Shown here in pieces: positions 25,001 through 39,299 of a DNA stretch of 64,000 bases. The position numbers and the translations under genes were made by a program. The notes beneath the pieces are model-generated. The model was not told the origin of the DNA. It worked only from the letters and a program-made list of their open reading frames with translations, and did no database searches. Numbering within the stretch: the stretch's first letter is position 1; every line of letters begins with the position of its first letter. Origin of the DNA: Cardiocondyla obscurior (lineage: Eukaryota > Arthropoda > Insecta > Hymenoptera > Formicidae); the NCBI RefSeq assembly GCF_019399895.1, contig NC_091878.1:4836001-4900000 (forward strand), read 5' to 3'.

Positions 25001-26577
25001 TTTTACGTGACCTTTCTGCAGGATTTTCCATGTGCTTAAGCTCGTTTACTTTACGCAAACTCTTTCGACAGCATCCCATTGTACCGCTTATTTTTAACGT
25101 TTTATTATTAGCTGCTTCTCTCTCCCTCTCTTTCTCTTTCTCTATGCGTGCTAACATCTTTCGATAAAGGTGTTTAAACGCGCGATTTCATCGCCACTCA
25201 CACACCGAAATTTCATGTGGAAATGCGTATATAGCGATATTGCGTTATCCTGCAATTTCACGGCCGTAAAGTCGACCGTCGTCAATTTTAGAGAATACAC
25301 CATGCACGCTGCCACAGTTCATCTCGAAAAAAAAAAAAAAGTAAGTTAGAATAAAAAAGTAGTTACATGATTTATCGTTAATTACAGTGCTCATTGTGCA
25401 ATATCGTTTCCAAGGTTTACGAGACGCTTAAACGGCATTTATTCCCGCACTGTAATTGGTCTTTAATAATCAGAGATAAAAAAAAAACGCACGTTATAAA
25501 AAAATCTATCGAAAATTATCGAGAACTTCGACATTGCAATAAAGAAAAACTCGTTTCAAATGTGTAATTGCAGTTGTCAAGCATGCAAAAGTCGCCGATA
25601 TCGACCTTATTTTTGTGACAGCGCGACTACCAAATTATAGATCTTTCGAAGTCAGGAAACAGTGAATAGAAAGGCGCAATAGTTCACACGGTGCAGTTTT
25701 ATCGCGAAAGAAAGATAATAAACAACGTAGTCAATAAAATGCAATCGATAAAAATGTTGATTCCTGATGATACGATTTAACAACAAATTATATAAAAACA
25801 ACTAAAGATTATTTCCATAATTCTTAAAAATAAAATATACCAGTGATAATTTGTACGTTTCAACTAATACAAGCAATGTCAAGTATCAATTCCTGATAAG
25901 TGAAAAAACGACAGAGAAATTGGTTGCACAACGAAGTCGTATTCACATAGTTGGAGTTGCATTTGCTGTTTTAAACGTCCTAAAATTCTGCTTACGCACT
26001 TTCTAGTGCGTCTAATCGTCTGAGATGCAGAGAAAATTTTTTTGATTGTAAAAAATGTTTTTACTACATATAAATTACAACTATACGGAAACGAAACAAA
26101 TGTGAATAATTTTTTTTTTTTTTTAAGTAATACGCAATAATATGAGGTGAAACAAACATTATTTTGATTTTTTTTAACCCTGTACCTAACCTTGTAGCGA
26201 ATAAATTAAAATGTATTAAAATAAAGACGTAACAAAATACTTTATCATACAATATGGTGCGAACGTAATATATCTGCGTTTATAATAATGTATAAAACTA
26301 GGAAATATTTACTTTACAGAAAACGTCTATATCATGCTACCAGAAATAATGTCACGCCCCATGTATTTCAAAGAGCTGATCGTTACTTCGAATTTTCAAG
26401 AACAGCGAATGATCGTTTTGCTAATACGAATTCTTACGTACAGCTCTCGCGATATCAACCTTGCAACCGCGTACTTTCAGGATCACTTATCCTGTCTTAC
26501 CAGTTAAGTCGACCAACGTAACAACATGTCATTGATTTCCTGCTACGCTTTCTTCCCGTTGGCCATTTCACCGTCAA

Positions 26578-26732
26578 TATATGCATATGTACGTAAATAC
26601 ATACATAAACATATACATATATATGTGTATATATATATATATATTTTTTTATATATATTTGTATATATATACATGTATAAATATATAGTATAAGTATATA
26701 AATATATGTATATATACACACAATATATATTG
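26578..26732. repeat. TA-rich microsatellite
   Basis: About 155 bases of alternating TA with interspersed TACA, TGTA and a T run. The long - strand frame over it (Ile/Tyr/Thr-rich) is an artefact of the repeat. Confidence 0.9.
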
Positions 26733-29700
26733 TACGAAAGTTCACGTGCAATAAAGCAAATGCATATTCACGACATTCATGCATGCAATCGCGTGCGGAG
26801 AAATAGAACCATCCGTCTGTGTGCATGGCTAGACTATGTCTATTATCGAGGATTGTCACTGACAGTGAAACGAACCTGCGACTTCCCATATAGATACATG
26901 ATAATTCATACTCGCTCTAAAATTGCATTCGTGCACAAAGAGAGCAAATAACGTTGTCTGTACGAATTAACTCGATAAGTTTACGTATTTTCATAGTTAA
27001 GACTTTTTTTTTTGCGAGAAACAGAAAACAGGGTTTTTCTTGCAATCGTAACAATGACGCAAATAGGACGATCAATTTAATGATTAGCTTCAAAGGTATT
27101 TATACGATTCAATATTCTTTCCGCCGCGATGCAGACAGAAAAATTAAATAAATTATTTCTTTTAATCTCCGCCTTGTGTATAATTATGAAAATTGACGTA
27201 CGCATGCACCTGAAGATAATTCAAGGTTTTTCGCAATAATCAATTTCCCATTTTTCTTCGAGAATATTTTATTCCTCGGTATAACCTCTTAACGAAAGTA
27301 AAAGCAACTTATTCTGCACGCCAACTTTACCAACTTACACCTTGTAACAGTTAATACAAGCATAGGTGTGAAATGTGAGAATATAACAAAGTTAACGAAG
27401 CAAAGCGGCTCGTATAATGGGATCCGCGAAGTTCAGAAAAACAATAGAAACTGTATAATATAAGTCACGACTTGGCAAGACGTGAAGTAATAATAATTAT
27501 TTGTTGATTTAAAAACATGATTGGTCATTTACTCATTCTGGATCCTTAGTAATTAAATTGAAACCGAATTAGCGTTGCAATTTATTATTATTTGCGATGC
27601 ACTGTAATATCTACAGCATGATCAAAGGATATTACTTCCGTGACTTATGCATATCTCGCTACTAATCGTACTTCCAACGGGCGCGTAATTTGCGCGAAAA
27701 GAAAAGTTGACGTTGCGTGAGTAAAGTATACCCTGATAAAAGAATCGATTTTATCGAAAAAAATAATAACAGGATAGCAATATTGTATAACTTTGTTCCG
27801 TCTTACAATCCGTTCATTCTCGGAGAAGAGAGTTGTTTGTAAGAGTAATATGTTTAATATCAGAGTTGCGGCGTGGAAGCACTGGCGTAATGTGAGACAT
27901 TTTGTTCTCTTTAGTACTTTCACCGGCAGCTGCATAAGAAGAGATTTGCATTCCACGCCACAAAAACCAATACATTCAAATACCTACGATATTATTTTAA
28001 TCGATTTCTGTGAAGTTGAAGTTATACTACAAAGTAGCAAAAACGTTCAAAAGTAAAGTTTCAGTTGATTTTCTATTCGCACAACTCGCGTTACTTGTAA
28101 TTTAAAAAAAAAAAGAAAAAAAAAACTTAACATGAGATACGAAAATAATATATTGTATTGTAGTAATTAAAAATACACCGTAGTATTTTATTGTTCTCAT
28201 TTCGTAAAGAGTCTTAAAATATAATTGCACGTGTTATAAATTAAGCCCATTAAGAATCAGATTCTAACGATGTCGTGACTGACGTAGACAGAAAGGTTAA
28301 TGTCGGTAACGGAACTCATGAAATCAATATTATAAGTGTCTAATTATAAATTGCTCTCTGATAATTAAATTCCTTTCGCTTTCATATTCTTATTAATATT
28401 ATATTATATATATATTTCTATTATTTTTATGTTTCATTAAAAATTAAAAAGAAAAGAAAGTTTAACACCTACGATTTTTATTGAGCAAACTTTTTTTTTA
28501 TATTATAATAAATGTTTCTATCAAAAATTTTCTTTTCTTTTCATGTTAATGTGCACGTGTAGACATAAAACTTTTCATGAATGTCAATGCCTACAATCTC
28601 GTTGCAGATAGTAATCGTTGCATGACGTAGAGGAAGTGAAAACACTTGCAACCGCTGCAACCATGAAGCTCGTTAAATCTATATCAAAGAAAATTAAAAA
28701 CTATTTTCATTTCTCTTCTCTCCTAATGATGCGCAAGTACTGGTGCTCGCAAAATTGCACCGTGGCGAATCTCGCGTTATATGATACCTGTCACTTTCAT
28801 TCAGGAAGTGTTATCTTAAAGCAGTGATTAGTCCAAGCAAAAAAAGAAAAAAGAAAAAAAAAACTATCAAGCAGATTTTACGGAATAATGTAATAGAAAT
28901 TATCAACTCCGTATTAATTATTTTGCGTATTGCTCAGGGAAAAGTAGCGTCCGTATTTTTTGTGTAAAAAGCCGCGGTGGAGCTTACCTTTTGAATTTAA
29001 TTCACAAAAGCACGTGGTAATATAGAATACACTAGTTCATCCTAAGATACTGCGCGCGGGCCCACTCAAATAAATTCATGCGATCTTGTTCTTCTTTCTT
29101 CTTGCAAGATCGCGCTACGCACAGGAAGATTGTGACACGATATAAGCTTTAAATTGATTAATATCTTTCGGTCTTCGCGGTATAAAGTGCAAGAGCCTTT
29201 TTTTTTTCTTTTTTTTTTTTAATTTCCGAGAAAGAATCAAGGCGTCATTGGTCTTTACACTGGCCGATACCCGAAAAGGCACAATCGTCGATCCTCCTAC
29301 GCTGTTCAACCTTGCAATAATTGTTCGCACGTAATCCAATGCTCCCAAAGAACTGAACAACCGCGATCGCGATCGTTTGAAGTATGTCCCGAAGTGGTTC
29401 CCACTTTCGAGATCGAACAAGTGCAAGAAGTGGGGTAGTAAAACATTAGAACTTACTGCTGTTGCAATAACAGCGTTGGTGGGGTCTCCCCCGAATGACC
29501 AAGAGGAATCGCATCGGTCCGGGTCTTTCTCTCCTCTCGTTTTCGCAAACCAATGACAGATGCCGTTACATCACTCAAGAATTAAGAAAGTTGTATAATG
29601 CAATTCGCACAATTATTTCCAGTATGATTTCTCACAGTTCATGCATCGCACCCCTTCATAACGCAACTACGTTCGCATTAAACCCTCCCGTAAAATAACG

Positions 29701-31299
29701 TATCGAGTTTCTGTTTCTTTTTTCGTTGCAATCGAGAAATGTATTTTTATGAAAAATTAATAACAAAAAAAAATCTGAATAGGCCATATTTCTGAAAATC
29801 TTATTAATATCTTGCATTAAAAATTTCTTTCTAATTTCTAAAGAGAAGAGAGAGGAGAAAAAGTAACTTTTAAAAAGAAAGCTTAATTTCAATGTACGTT
29901 TAGCAGGAAAACGATTCAAATTTTTCTTATTATCACCGTACCATCTAGGAAGTATTATTACACGTGCATCGCATGTAATCGACAAATGCGGAAATTAAAG
30001 TACAACATAAAAAAAAAAAATGCAATAAGATTATAAATTCTTCAAATACAATGTATGAAAATAAGAAAAAGGGTTATTTCCGGTAAATTGTATAATAGAA
30101 AATTTGTAGTTTAACTTATCTTAATCATAGCAAGAACGTCGAAAAGAAAAGTGTAATTACATCTTGAAATATGGGTAAATGATTATGTGCCACCTGAGCT
30201 TATACGTATAAATAGAAACGAATCGTCAATCTCTTTTTATTATTAGTATTGCAATTTTCTGCATAATATCTATAAATTATTTACCGAATAATATTCATAT
30301 TCTTTATCATAAAAAAAATATATATATATATAATATATATAATAGACAAACATAATATCGTTTAACATATAACGTAATATCTTGTAAAAAAAATAATGTG
30401 TTCAAGATTAATGATCAAATTTAAGCGTTGAAGTGTAGAAATACAATGATGTGCACAATAATCAATCACCAAATTGATCTGTTGAAACATCAGCGTTATA
30501 TGCAACCTTGCATATTGCATCGCCATCATGATCCGTTTATATTTTCCGAGAACACGAATTCCGTCTGTAAGACCTTCAATGCGATATCGCGTTGGAGAAA
30601 GGGTAGGAGAAAGAATCAAGCGAGTGTGCTATTAAGGCCAAGAGAGAAATCGCGAGTATATCGCAGAGGATAGTGCTTAAGGAAAAAAGGGAAAGAAGCT
30701 ATGGCGATCGAGTGCACCGGCTCTACGACCGGGGGGGAACCGATCGTTCGTTCTCCAAGGTCATTCGCACCAAGCACTAGCGATTATATCATCGCTATTA
30801 AATCGTCGTCGTTCAATCTGCATTATGTTTCTGTGAAGTGACGGCCATCAAAAGTATCAAAGCCATTAAACGATTTCCAGTGGCAGATTTAACGATTTAC
30901 GACGTAATCTCACCTACTTTGTTGCCATAACTTGATATTTACTAGTCAGATCGGCATTTCGTACTAACTTTGTAATACGCAGCGTCTACAAATTACGGCT
31001 TTGCCTCAACAGCAACGATGACAATTTAATATTCTAACAATGAGTCGAATGCATTAACATTTAAAATAATGAATATATTTTAAAAGCGGATTATCGGCGA
31101 AGAAATAGTAAATTTGAAATAATCGCCCGTGAAATTTCGTGAGAAATAATTATCTCTAATAATGCAAGTTTATAGTTCTTATAGGACAAAAGAATTATTG
31201 TAATATATACCTGTGTCACGCAATATTCGCCACGTGCAAAGGAAAGATTTTTATTTACTCATTGTAATAGACTAATTAACTTTGGCACGTTAATTACTC

Positions 31300-31335
31300 T
31301 TAGTTCCAATTACTCGGTTAGTTCCAATTACTCGG
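31300..31335. repeat. 18-bp perfect tandem duplication
   Basis: TTAGTTCCAATTACTCGG occurs twice back to back (31300-31317, 31318-31335). It is probably a recent slippage or duplication event. No function is implied. Confidence 0.95.
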
Positions 31336-34300
31336 TTTATTAAATTCAAGGATAATAAAGTACGTTAACATTGCACTAAATACACTAGTGCCATTTGTTA
31401 CTTGATTAAGCAATTGCATGTTGGCGCAACGATTACTAATTCATTATAACGTTTTAATGAAAGTGTAAATTACATACACAATATCATATTAGTCGTTGCA
31501 GATATTGCAGCAATATATTGAATTCCGTACTGTCATGAAAAGATATCTTGTTCTTATAAAAAAATCATATAACGAGAATAGAAAGTATCTTAAAGTAAAG
31601 TAAAAAAATTTTAGGTTTATTGAATTAAAAAATATGAATAAGCAACTGTTTATTTCTAAAAAAAAAAAAAAAAATTACCCAATTTTAGTTATCAAAATTT
31701 ATCATAAATTGGAACTTCTTTTACATGAATAAAAAAGAATCAAAAATTGAAAACAATTTTGCATTTCACATAGCATTGAAAACGACTATGAATAATTCGA
31801 ATTCTTCAATAATTACAACATTAATATTGTAAAAGTATGAGACAAGCGGTGCTTTCTACATTAAAGGGGAAATCATGCGCGACGCGTGATCTTAAACTCA
31901 TTTTTGTCCGTTCACGGCGTGTTCGCTGTCGCGAAAGGCGTGCGTCGTCGCATTTCTCGTGTTGCACACGAGCTTTTCACGTTAATTCGAGATCGATCAC
32001 TCCTTGTCACACTTCAACTTCGTGACAAATTGAAATATCGGGTTGCGTCTAATTAGGAAGTACGTATCAGCGTGAAAACGCAAAATTCCGCGGTCGTGAG
32101 CGTATGTGCCGGCGAAGTGCATGCAGCAGCTTTACTTTTACCGTACTCTTTTACCGCTCCTTTACGCTCTTTTACGCCGACCAGCCGGGCGAATGCAGGT
32201 CAGCGAAGACGAGAATGCGTTCAATGAAATCGCGTTTTGCGAGATATTAACTGTAAATTGTCGATGTTTCTCCATTTACCCAAAAGCCAGTTAAAGGCCA
32301 TTTCGGACCTTTCGCAACATCCCGCGATCGTTCTGGCAAGTGATTACGGGATACGATAATCGATTCAATAAAAAAAAAAAAATGTAAAAGAACGATGCGT
32401 TTCTGTTCCATCTGTTTAAATAATGAATGCAAATCGCGCAGCTGTACGCGACTAGCCGACGATTAAGAAGATGCAAGGATAACGTTGTCTCTTGCCCGCA
32501 AAAATTTATCTACGTAGTCGCGTAGCTTTACATACCGAATAAATACGTGATATCATCTCATAATTTCTCTGGAATTACAAACGTGCGAAAAAGTGAAAAG
32601 TGAATTTGCTCTGTCTTTTGGATAAGTGGGTCGCAGACAAGTAAGAACCAGTATAACGCGAAATAAAGATACAAAATACCAAAATAAGTTACACGATATG
32701 CAACTTAATTGTGAGAGTAAGAATAAATGTATTCTTTCTCGTTCTTTTCACTGATATGAAACACCTGCTTGTATAATTAACCGTCGAGATATTAATTCAA
32801 ACTATCAGAAATTAGGAATAGATTTCAGCCGTGTTACGGGTGCGTGTTAAAGGTGCGCTGTAAAATTAATCGAGCGAATATGAAATTATTTCAAACCCTC
32901 CCGCATTCCTATATCTCCACCTCTTTCAAAATTTCGTCCCTTGTGGACAAACAAGATGAGATCATTGGGAGGACGTTTTACGAAGAATCTCAATTATTGC
33001 CGAGATAAATTAAGCGAATAATTGGCAAGTGCCGATTACGATCGTCCCGGTATGACATCGATTACAACATCTTGGATCGACCAGCCGCGGTAAACAAGCC
33101 ACCGCAAACGGGGACGTCAGAAAATCAGAGGGGAGGAAACACGGTCAGCATCGGGATCTGACGATTGTCCGGTTCGTATATCGACGATCAGATTGGCCAA
33201 GATCGCCGCTTACCGATCGCAGAAAATCTCGCCACCACCGGTTGTTCGAGCAAATCGAGCATGTAAGAGCGAGCGAGCGAATGAACGAATGAGGTAGATA
33301 AATGTCTGCTTTCTCTGCATACTCGCCTTCGGTATTTGAACGCGTGTTGCAATTTTGTTGTTGTCTGTCGACGTCGTCACTGTCGTCGTGTCGTCGTTAC
33401 TTATGCAGAATGAAAAGACCGCGAACGTACGCCAATTAGGCTCTAACTCATTATAATAGAGAAATAAAGGAACGACTTCGAATATATATATTTTCCACTT
33501 AAATCTAGATAAAACGTCTGGGAAACGCACTTAAATCCGCGAGGATATTAGCGCCGATGGTAACATTGTACTTGAAATTATTGTGCGTTGCAATAAACGC
33601 GCGGTATTTCTTATCATATGTATACATATAATAGCTTTGTACTGCGAGGCATTGAACTATTCATGTTAAACGGTTCGCGGTGATAATTGCTTTAGTCATC
33701 GTTCGCACGCTGCGCTGACTTTTCATTTAACGATTATGTCATTAGCGCAATTCAATCCATGCATATTCAGCAATAAACACACATGCAGTAGTGCAAGTAA
33801 AGTATTCCTCGCTGAGATGCATCAACGATGTATTGATAATGTAATTCTGGAATACCGAAAGAGTTTCAGCCCTTAAGTGATCGCTGGGTTATTGATACGA
33901 GACGAATTGAAACGAATACTCCAATTTATATATTAAAAAAAAAATTATGAAAAGCTTTTTCTTTATCAAAATTCCGCAATTAAAGCGTTGCACGATTATA
34001 GTCTGTCCTGTTATTCTGCGTCATCTAATTAATTTAATTTTACGACGTCATAAACACATCTAGCGCGATTGCTGCAACTGGGAAAGGTCCTCGGTGGATT
34101 TCACATTTAGTAAGTTTACCTCCGTAAGTAAATGAAAATGTCAAAAAGTCACGGTTTATGTATACGCGGCTCGCTTATCTTGCCGCGCGATTTATGAGAA
34201 TCGCGAAGGTACGACGACACGTGCTGCATATTTAACGATGAAATACCTTTTTAACATTGCGCATTATTGAAGGCACCTCTGTGGACTGTATATCAAATCA

Positions 34301-37300
34301 TATAAATATTTATTTATCGCATTTGCAATTGCATCGGGCTTTCGTAACAAAACGCAATAAGATTATAGACACAATGTCGGTATACATTCCGATACATTGT
34401 ATTTGCCTGGAGGTTTTACTAATTTTTAATACCGTTTGATTTGTTACTTCGGAATTTTTTTAATTTTTCTTAATAAATAAAGAAAATTAATATGCTCGCG
34501 GTTCTGACAAAATGTGTTACCATACGCACATGCATGTATCTTTCTTTTTGTATAAAGTTATTATTAAATCAGCACTGTAAAAAATTTAGCTTTGTATATA
34601 ATATTAAATAAACATGCATAAAATGTGCATAATTTTTAATTCATATATAAATATATATATTTTTTTTTTTAATAAAAAAAAGTCTAAATTTTTCGTTTTT
34701 TCTCCACGCCCGAATCTAAAATGTGTTGGTGTAAATATCGATAAATTACGTTACAACTATTTATCTCAATATGTTATAAAGAAGAAGAAATTTTCTAAAA
34801 TTTTTAAGAATCAAATGCAACCAGCAAACCAACAGACACAGAGTAAATAATGGTTGCAATGCTGTAGGCGTGCAGCTCGCTCGACGGTAAAGCATTTGAT
34901 AATATACAACTCTTTAAAATTATCCTGTAATTACTTTCAGAATACTTAAATAATTTATTTTCCGACTATGCGCATACGCAAAGAACAAATAAAAATTAAT
35001 TAAATTAATTGTCTTCTTAAAAACGCTACATATTTGTTCTTGGTATTATTAATTCCGTATTACTGCAAAATTAAATATGTATTGTAAAATGATTTACTTG
35101 GATTTCGTTTTTATTATTAGACGCATGCATTATAATAATCGTTGAAGAAAAACGTGCATTAATAAGCAATATCTTTCCTCGTATATAAATAAGCGTGTCA
35201 TAAAATACACGTTATAATTTATTTATTAGTAATAAAACTATATCCAATCATATTAAATAAATATTCTTGACTAATTATATTATTTGTTGCAACGTTACAT
35301 AATATACCAACAGTTAAAAATATGTCAAAACTATTTTAATATTTAAAAGATGCGATCAAAAGAAAAGTGCAAAAACTTGATCGAATATTTTGTACATTCT
35401 TTATATTGCCACGTTTTTTTTTTTTCTAATTGACGTAAAACCCACAAATTGACGGTTTTAAATTAATTCAATAACAGTTTTCCACAGAATAATGATAGTA
35501 TAAAATTTAGAGTCCATTAATTATCTCATCAGAGTTTGAAAAAGAATTAAAGTACTCGGGTAATAGAAAGACATACGGTAGCTGTGTTTTAAACGAAATA
35601 TACCAGAACATAAATCTAATCACGAGGCGGAATACTTTCCATTCCGTAATCAGATTCTAAGTAATTAACATTTCGAATCACAGTATTTCCCAAAAAATCG
35701 TGAACTTGCTATCTGACAAGGTACGACTAAGAATGCGCGAATTCTTGCGACATTGCTGAATTTCATTAATAATGATTTTACATGCATCACACTGGATTCC
35801 GCAAAAAATAGAAAGATACCCTTGACCGCCGTATAAAACGAGTTTTACCTATACTTTAATATTGAAAAATATATAGTATGTATATATATTTTTTAAGTAT
35901 TAATTCAATGCAACGTTTAACTTTCCCGTTAACAATATGTAGTTTACGTAACACCGAAGTGTTAATTAAACTATAATTTTTTTATAGCATTACGCACGCA
36001 TTTCATATAGCGTTACGCAGTAATGCGAGTGGATTATCTTCTTACGATACTACCTCACAGTATACCGAACTTTATATCAATGTTCAACAGGTTTTCGACT
36101 ACTGAAACTCTTCGCAAGATTCTGCGACCATGTCTGGCACACATTTGGTTGGATACTGACAAACAGATTTTCACACAGTACATTGACCGTAGAATGGACG
36201 TCCTTGCTCGATATTTAAAAGTAAAGCGAATTAAAATATTTCTCTTACGTTACATAATTTAGTTGAAATAAAAAAAAGACAGTTAAAAAAAAATTATAAC
36301 TTGTAAATTTAAGAAACACGTTGCACTAGAAACAAAAAGTTATTATTTAACGTATAAACGTAGATGACTGAGAAACAATAAACATGTTTCTTTATTTTTA
36401 TATATTATAATATCGATATCTTTTAAACAACTTAAACGATCAGCGCAACGATCAAATAATAAATTCAAGCAATGACAGACGTAATATTTCCTGAATATCA
36501 TTAATATAAAGAAAGGTAAAAAAAAACAAATCTAAATATAAATATGATAAGAATCGGAAAAGTGTTGAATATCTAGCAGATATTTACCAGAATAAACTGT
36601 GATTCGTGGAATTACTAGTTTGATGAACTGTGAGTCGCAGTAGAATGAAATTAATTTCGTAAAGGCTATCTAGGTACATTTCTAAATAAATATATTCGCA
36701 ACTCAATGTCGACTGATTCATTACGTCAAATGTATTTTGTTAAAATTGTGTAATTCGTCCTTCTACAGCATTGATGGGTAAAAGTGAGTGGGCAAATCAT
36801 GCTTTAGTTACTGTGAACGTCATTTCGAATTTTAAATACTCACATTTTTACAGAAGCGGAACAAACGAAAAAACTCTTGTGCCAAAGTCCAAGGATTCAT
36901 ATTTAATTTCATTTCATATGTTCATGTAAGATAATAATAACCGAGGACGGCTATCTTTATTTTGAAATGTACCTAAACACCCACGTCTTTTGTGCGTTTT
37001 TCGATTTGAAAAGCAACAAAATTATAAAGTTTAAAATTAAAAAAAAAAAAAAATAAGGTTCGACATTCAATGCTACTTATTTTATAAATCATAATTTATA
37101 ATACTGTGTATTTAAAACAAATTAAAAAAAATAAAAAGGGATAAAAATATGTTAATTTGATTTAATGATATGTTAATTTTAAATCGGATTAACAGATAAT
37201 TATGCAAAAATAAAGCGTATTCGTACGTAATATTTTTGTTGTTGATTTATAATAAACTCTCCTATATTTTTTTGTACTGATACAAAATTTATGTGCTTTT

Positions 37301-37819
37301 AAAGTAGTCTAGACTGTGCCTTGCAAGTAATTATCTATTATACGCATTATGAAAAGAATATTTGCCGAAGACCTGATTATTAAAGGAAAATTGTTTTTCT
37401 TAATAATAAATTAAAAAAAAAAGTTTACTTGTACATATACATAAAGTACAGTAAAAAATTTGATTCTCGTGAGATATAAAGTAAAAAACATTCGCGAGGA
37501 AAAACGCTCATTAGCAATCTCTAAGTATCTTCGATTGCAAATTGCACAGATATGAACTTAAACGTAAAAAGCAAAATGTTATATCCAACGTGCACCGATG
37601 CGAATAAAGTTTTTAAGATACTAAAACAAACCATGCGCGCGCGCTATTTTTCAATATAATTTTTTTATTTTCCAAAAAAAAAACCAATTCAAAAGATGTT
37701 TTACTAAATTTAAAAAAAAACCTGGTTTGTTCTAGTAATAATTAAAAATGATGGTAGCAAATTTTTTTTCCCCTCTCTCACGTTTAAAATCCTAGTCCTA
37801 AGCGCACTTAAATTTGACC

Positions 37820-37972
37820 TAACTCAGTGACAACCATTCCTCATATACTGAACGTTTCATAAAATGATTAATCATTTTTAAAGCGTGAAAAATTGTTTTT
37901 TTTTTTTTTGAAGCTCGACGAGCCTCGAAAACTTGCTTAACTCAGTGATCAGAAGACAACTCTGAGTTAAGC
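37820..37972. repeat. Cluster of short direct and inverted repeats
   Basis: TAACTCAGTGA occurs at 37820-37830 and 37938-37948. A perfect 18-bp palindrome lies at 37861-37878, and GCTCGACGAGC at 37913-37923 is also a palindrome. GCTTAACTCAG (37935-37945) pairs with CTGAGTTAAGC (37962-37972) around a 16-base loop. The density of dyads suggests a non-autonomous repeat, possibly joined to the SINE-like unit just downstream. Confidence 0.6.
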
Positions 37973-38000
37973 ACATCAGCATTAGTGATGTCACGCGAAT

Positions 38001-38105
38001 TTTTTTTTTTTTATTTATTTAATTAATAATAATGTCGAGATTTAAATCCGGGTCCACCCCGCGCTCCTCTGCATACGAGACAGGTATCACACTCGGCTAA
38101 CCAGC
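38001..38105 (-). repeat. tRNA-derived SINE-like relic
   Basis: Read on the - strand, 38105-38033 has the size of a tRNA. TAGCCGAGTGTG (38099-38088) matches the Pol III A box consensus TRGCNNARYNGG at 11 of 12 positions. GATTTAAATCT (38048-38038) matches a B box GGTTCGAATCC with four differences, all C-to-T or G-to-A transitions. Between them CTGT and GCAG flank a 7-base loop, CTCGTAT, like an anticodon arm. An A-rich tail (38024-38001) follows. Acceptor stem pairing is absent, so it is not a working tRNA gene. A retroposed SINE or tRNA pseudogene is most likely. Confidence 0.45.
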
Positions 38106-38676
38106 GTTTATAATATTCTTTATATTATTTTAAGATATTTAAATTTCACTTTTTTTTTCTTTTCTTACAAGCTCATTCATGGATCAACTTTTTAAGATAA
38201 AATAAACTACAATTTTGGACTTTTCCATTACGCGTTAATATTAATTATTATATTGCTAAACAGATATAATTAATAATTTATATTACTTTTTTCTACCAAT
38301 TTGTCGAGTTCTTGTTTTTCCGCGATTATAAATTTCTTGTTAAGATCATGCAATAATTATTACACAATTATATTTATAATAATGCTGTTCAAAGTATTTG
38401 ACGATTAGCCAAAGAAAACAAACTGCATTGCGTATTACGTTTTCTTCGAAGTTATTTACAAAATTAAAGAAAAATCGTTAACCTCTTTAATATTTTTATA
38501 ATACAGTTCGATATTAAAATTATTACTCGCGGGATAAAAGCGAAGTACTAACTTTCAGAATTTATTATATTTTCTTGGACTTTGTTGAAAATCACAAAAT
38601 AATCACGTAGATATAAAAACGCTATGAGAAAAAAAATACAAGATAATTTGAAATAAAAAAGTACGATTATTTTTAG

Positions 38677-38937
38677 TACCTAAACCTACGCCCTACGACC
38701 ACAGCATCCCCGATCTTCGTCGGAGGCGCAACCGAGTTTCAAACGGCACTCGACCTTGGCCAAAAGATCTCATGCCCGTGGTCCGTCACCGTCGAGAAGA
38801 CACCTTTCCACTTCTCCTCGGGCAGCCACCTGAGTGAAGCGACCTTGACTGAGTACGGCGCGGGGTTCGCAGACGATCACCTAAGGCCCCACGTTACAGC
38901 CCCTCTCACGCGCGTGCTTGGGCCCCACTTGGGTTAA
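38677..38937 (+). other. Unassigned 86-codon open frame in a GC-rich island
   Basis: An uninterrupted frame runs from just after TAG (38674-38676) to TAA (38935-38937), without an ATG near its 5' end. Third codon positions are mostly C or G, in sharp contrast to the AT-rich surroundings, and the composition is protein-like (for example TASPIFVGGATEF, SGSHLSEATLTEYG). The sequence just before, ATTATTTTTAG, would serve as a splice acceptor. The opposite strand is also partly open. I do not recognise the protein. It could be a terminal exon of an unseen gene, a fossil transposon fragment, or a non-coding promoter island. Confidence 0.3.
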
Positions 38938-39299
38938 CCAATACTTAAACCGCGGTACCAACGCGCCGCGGACTATTCCCGCAGCATCAGCCGTTGGACC
39001 TGTTAAACTAACGTACGCACGCCCTCGTCGTACGCGTGGACACGCGTCGTGCACGTCGAATATACGGGCGCGGATACCTTATCGCTCACAGGATTAATTG
39101 TAATATTTGGTGCACGACAACGCGCGTATGCGATATCGCAGGGACATATGTAGTACCCACAGGCAAGTGTGCCTCGCTGATCTTGACCCCGCGAAAGAAG
39201 GACCGCGTGCTCAGTGACGAGAGCTTCCCCTCGAAATCTTCGCGACCTATCCAAAAAAAAAAAAATTTTCTCGCGAACCAGTGCCCCGCTGATTAACGA

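Larger units (their letters stand above)
22061..37800. other. Gene-poor region, first half
   Basis: No exon of a known protein family was recognised on either strand. Content is AT-rich DNA with homopolymer runs, a TA-rich microsatellite (26578-26732) and an 18-bp tandem duplication (31300-31335). Patches of more balanced composition lie at about 22.2-23.4, 24.3-24.6 and 31.8-33.3 kb. The - strand frame 23337-23062 (91 codons) has balanced codon use but no recognised homology. The region could hold regulatory DNA, a long non-coding RNA, or part of a long 5' intron of ELO-6. Confidence 0.5.

Noticed and set aside
26497..26889. 130-codon - strand frame
   Set aside because: Most of it is translated TA microsatellite (Ile/Tyr/Thr).
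36023..36262. 79-codon + strand frame
   Set aside because: It reads as a plausible peptide but has no recognised motif and no flanking exons. It could be chance in AT-rich DNA.
38033..38105. Functional tRNA gene
   Set aside because: The B box is degraded and the acceptor stem does not pair, so it was annotated as a SINE-like relic instead.
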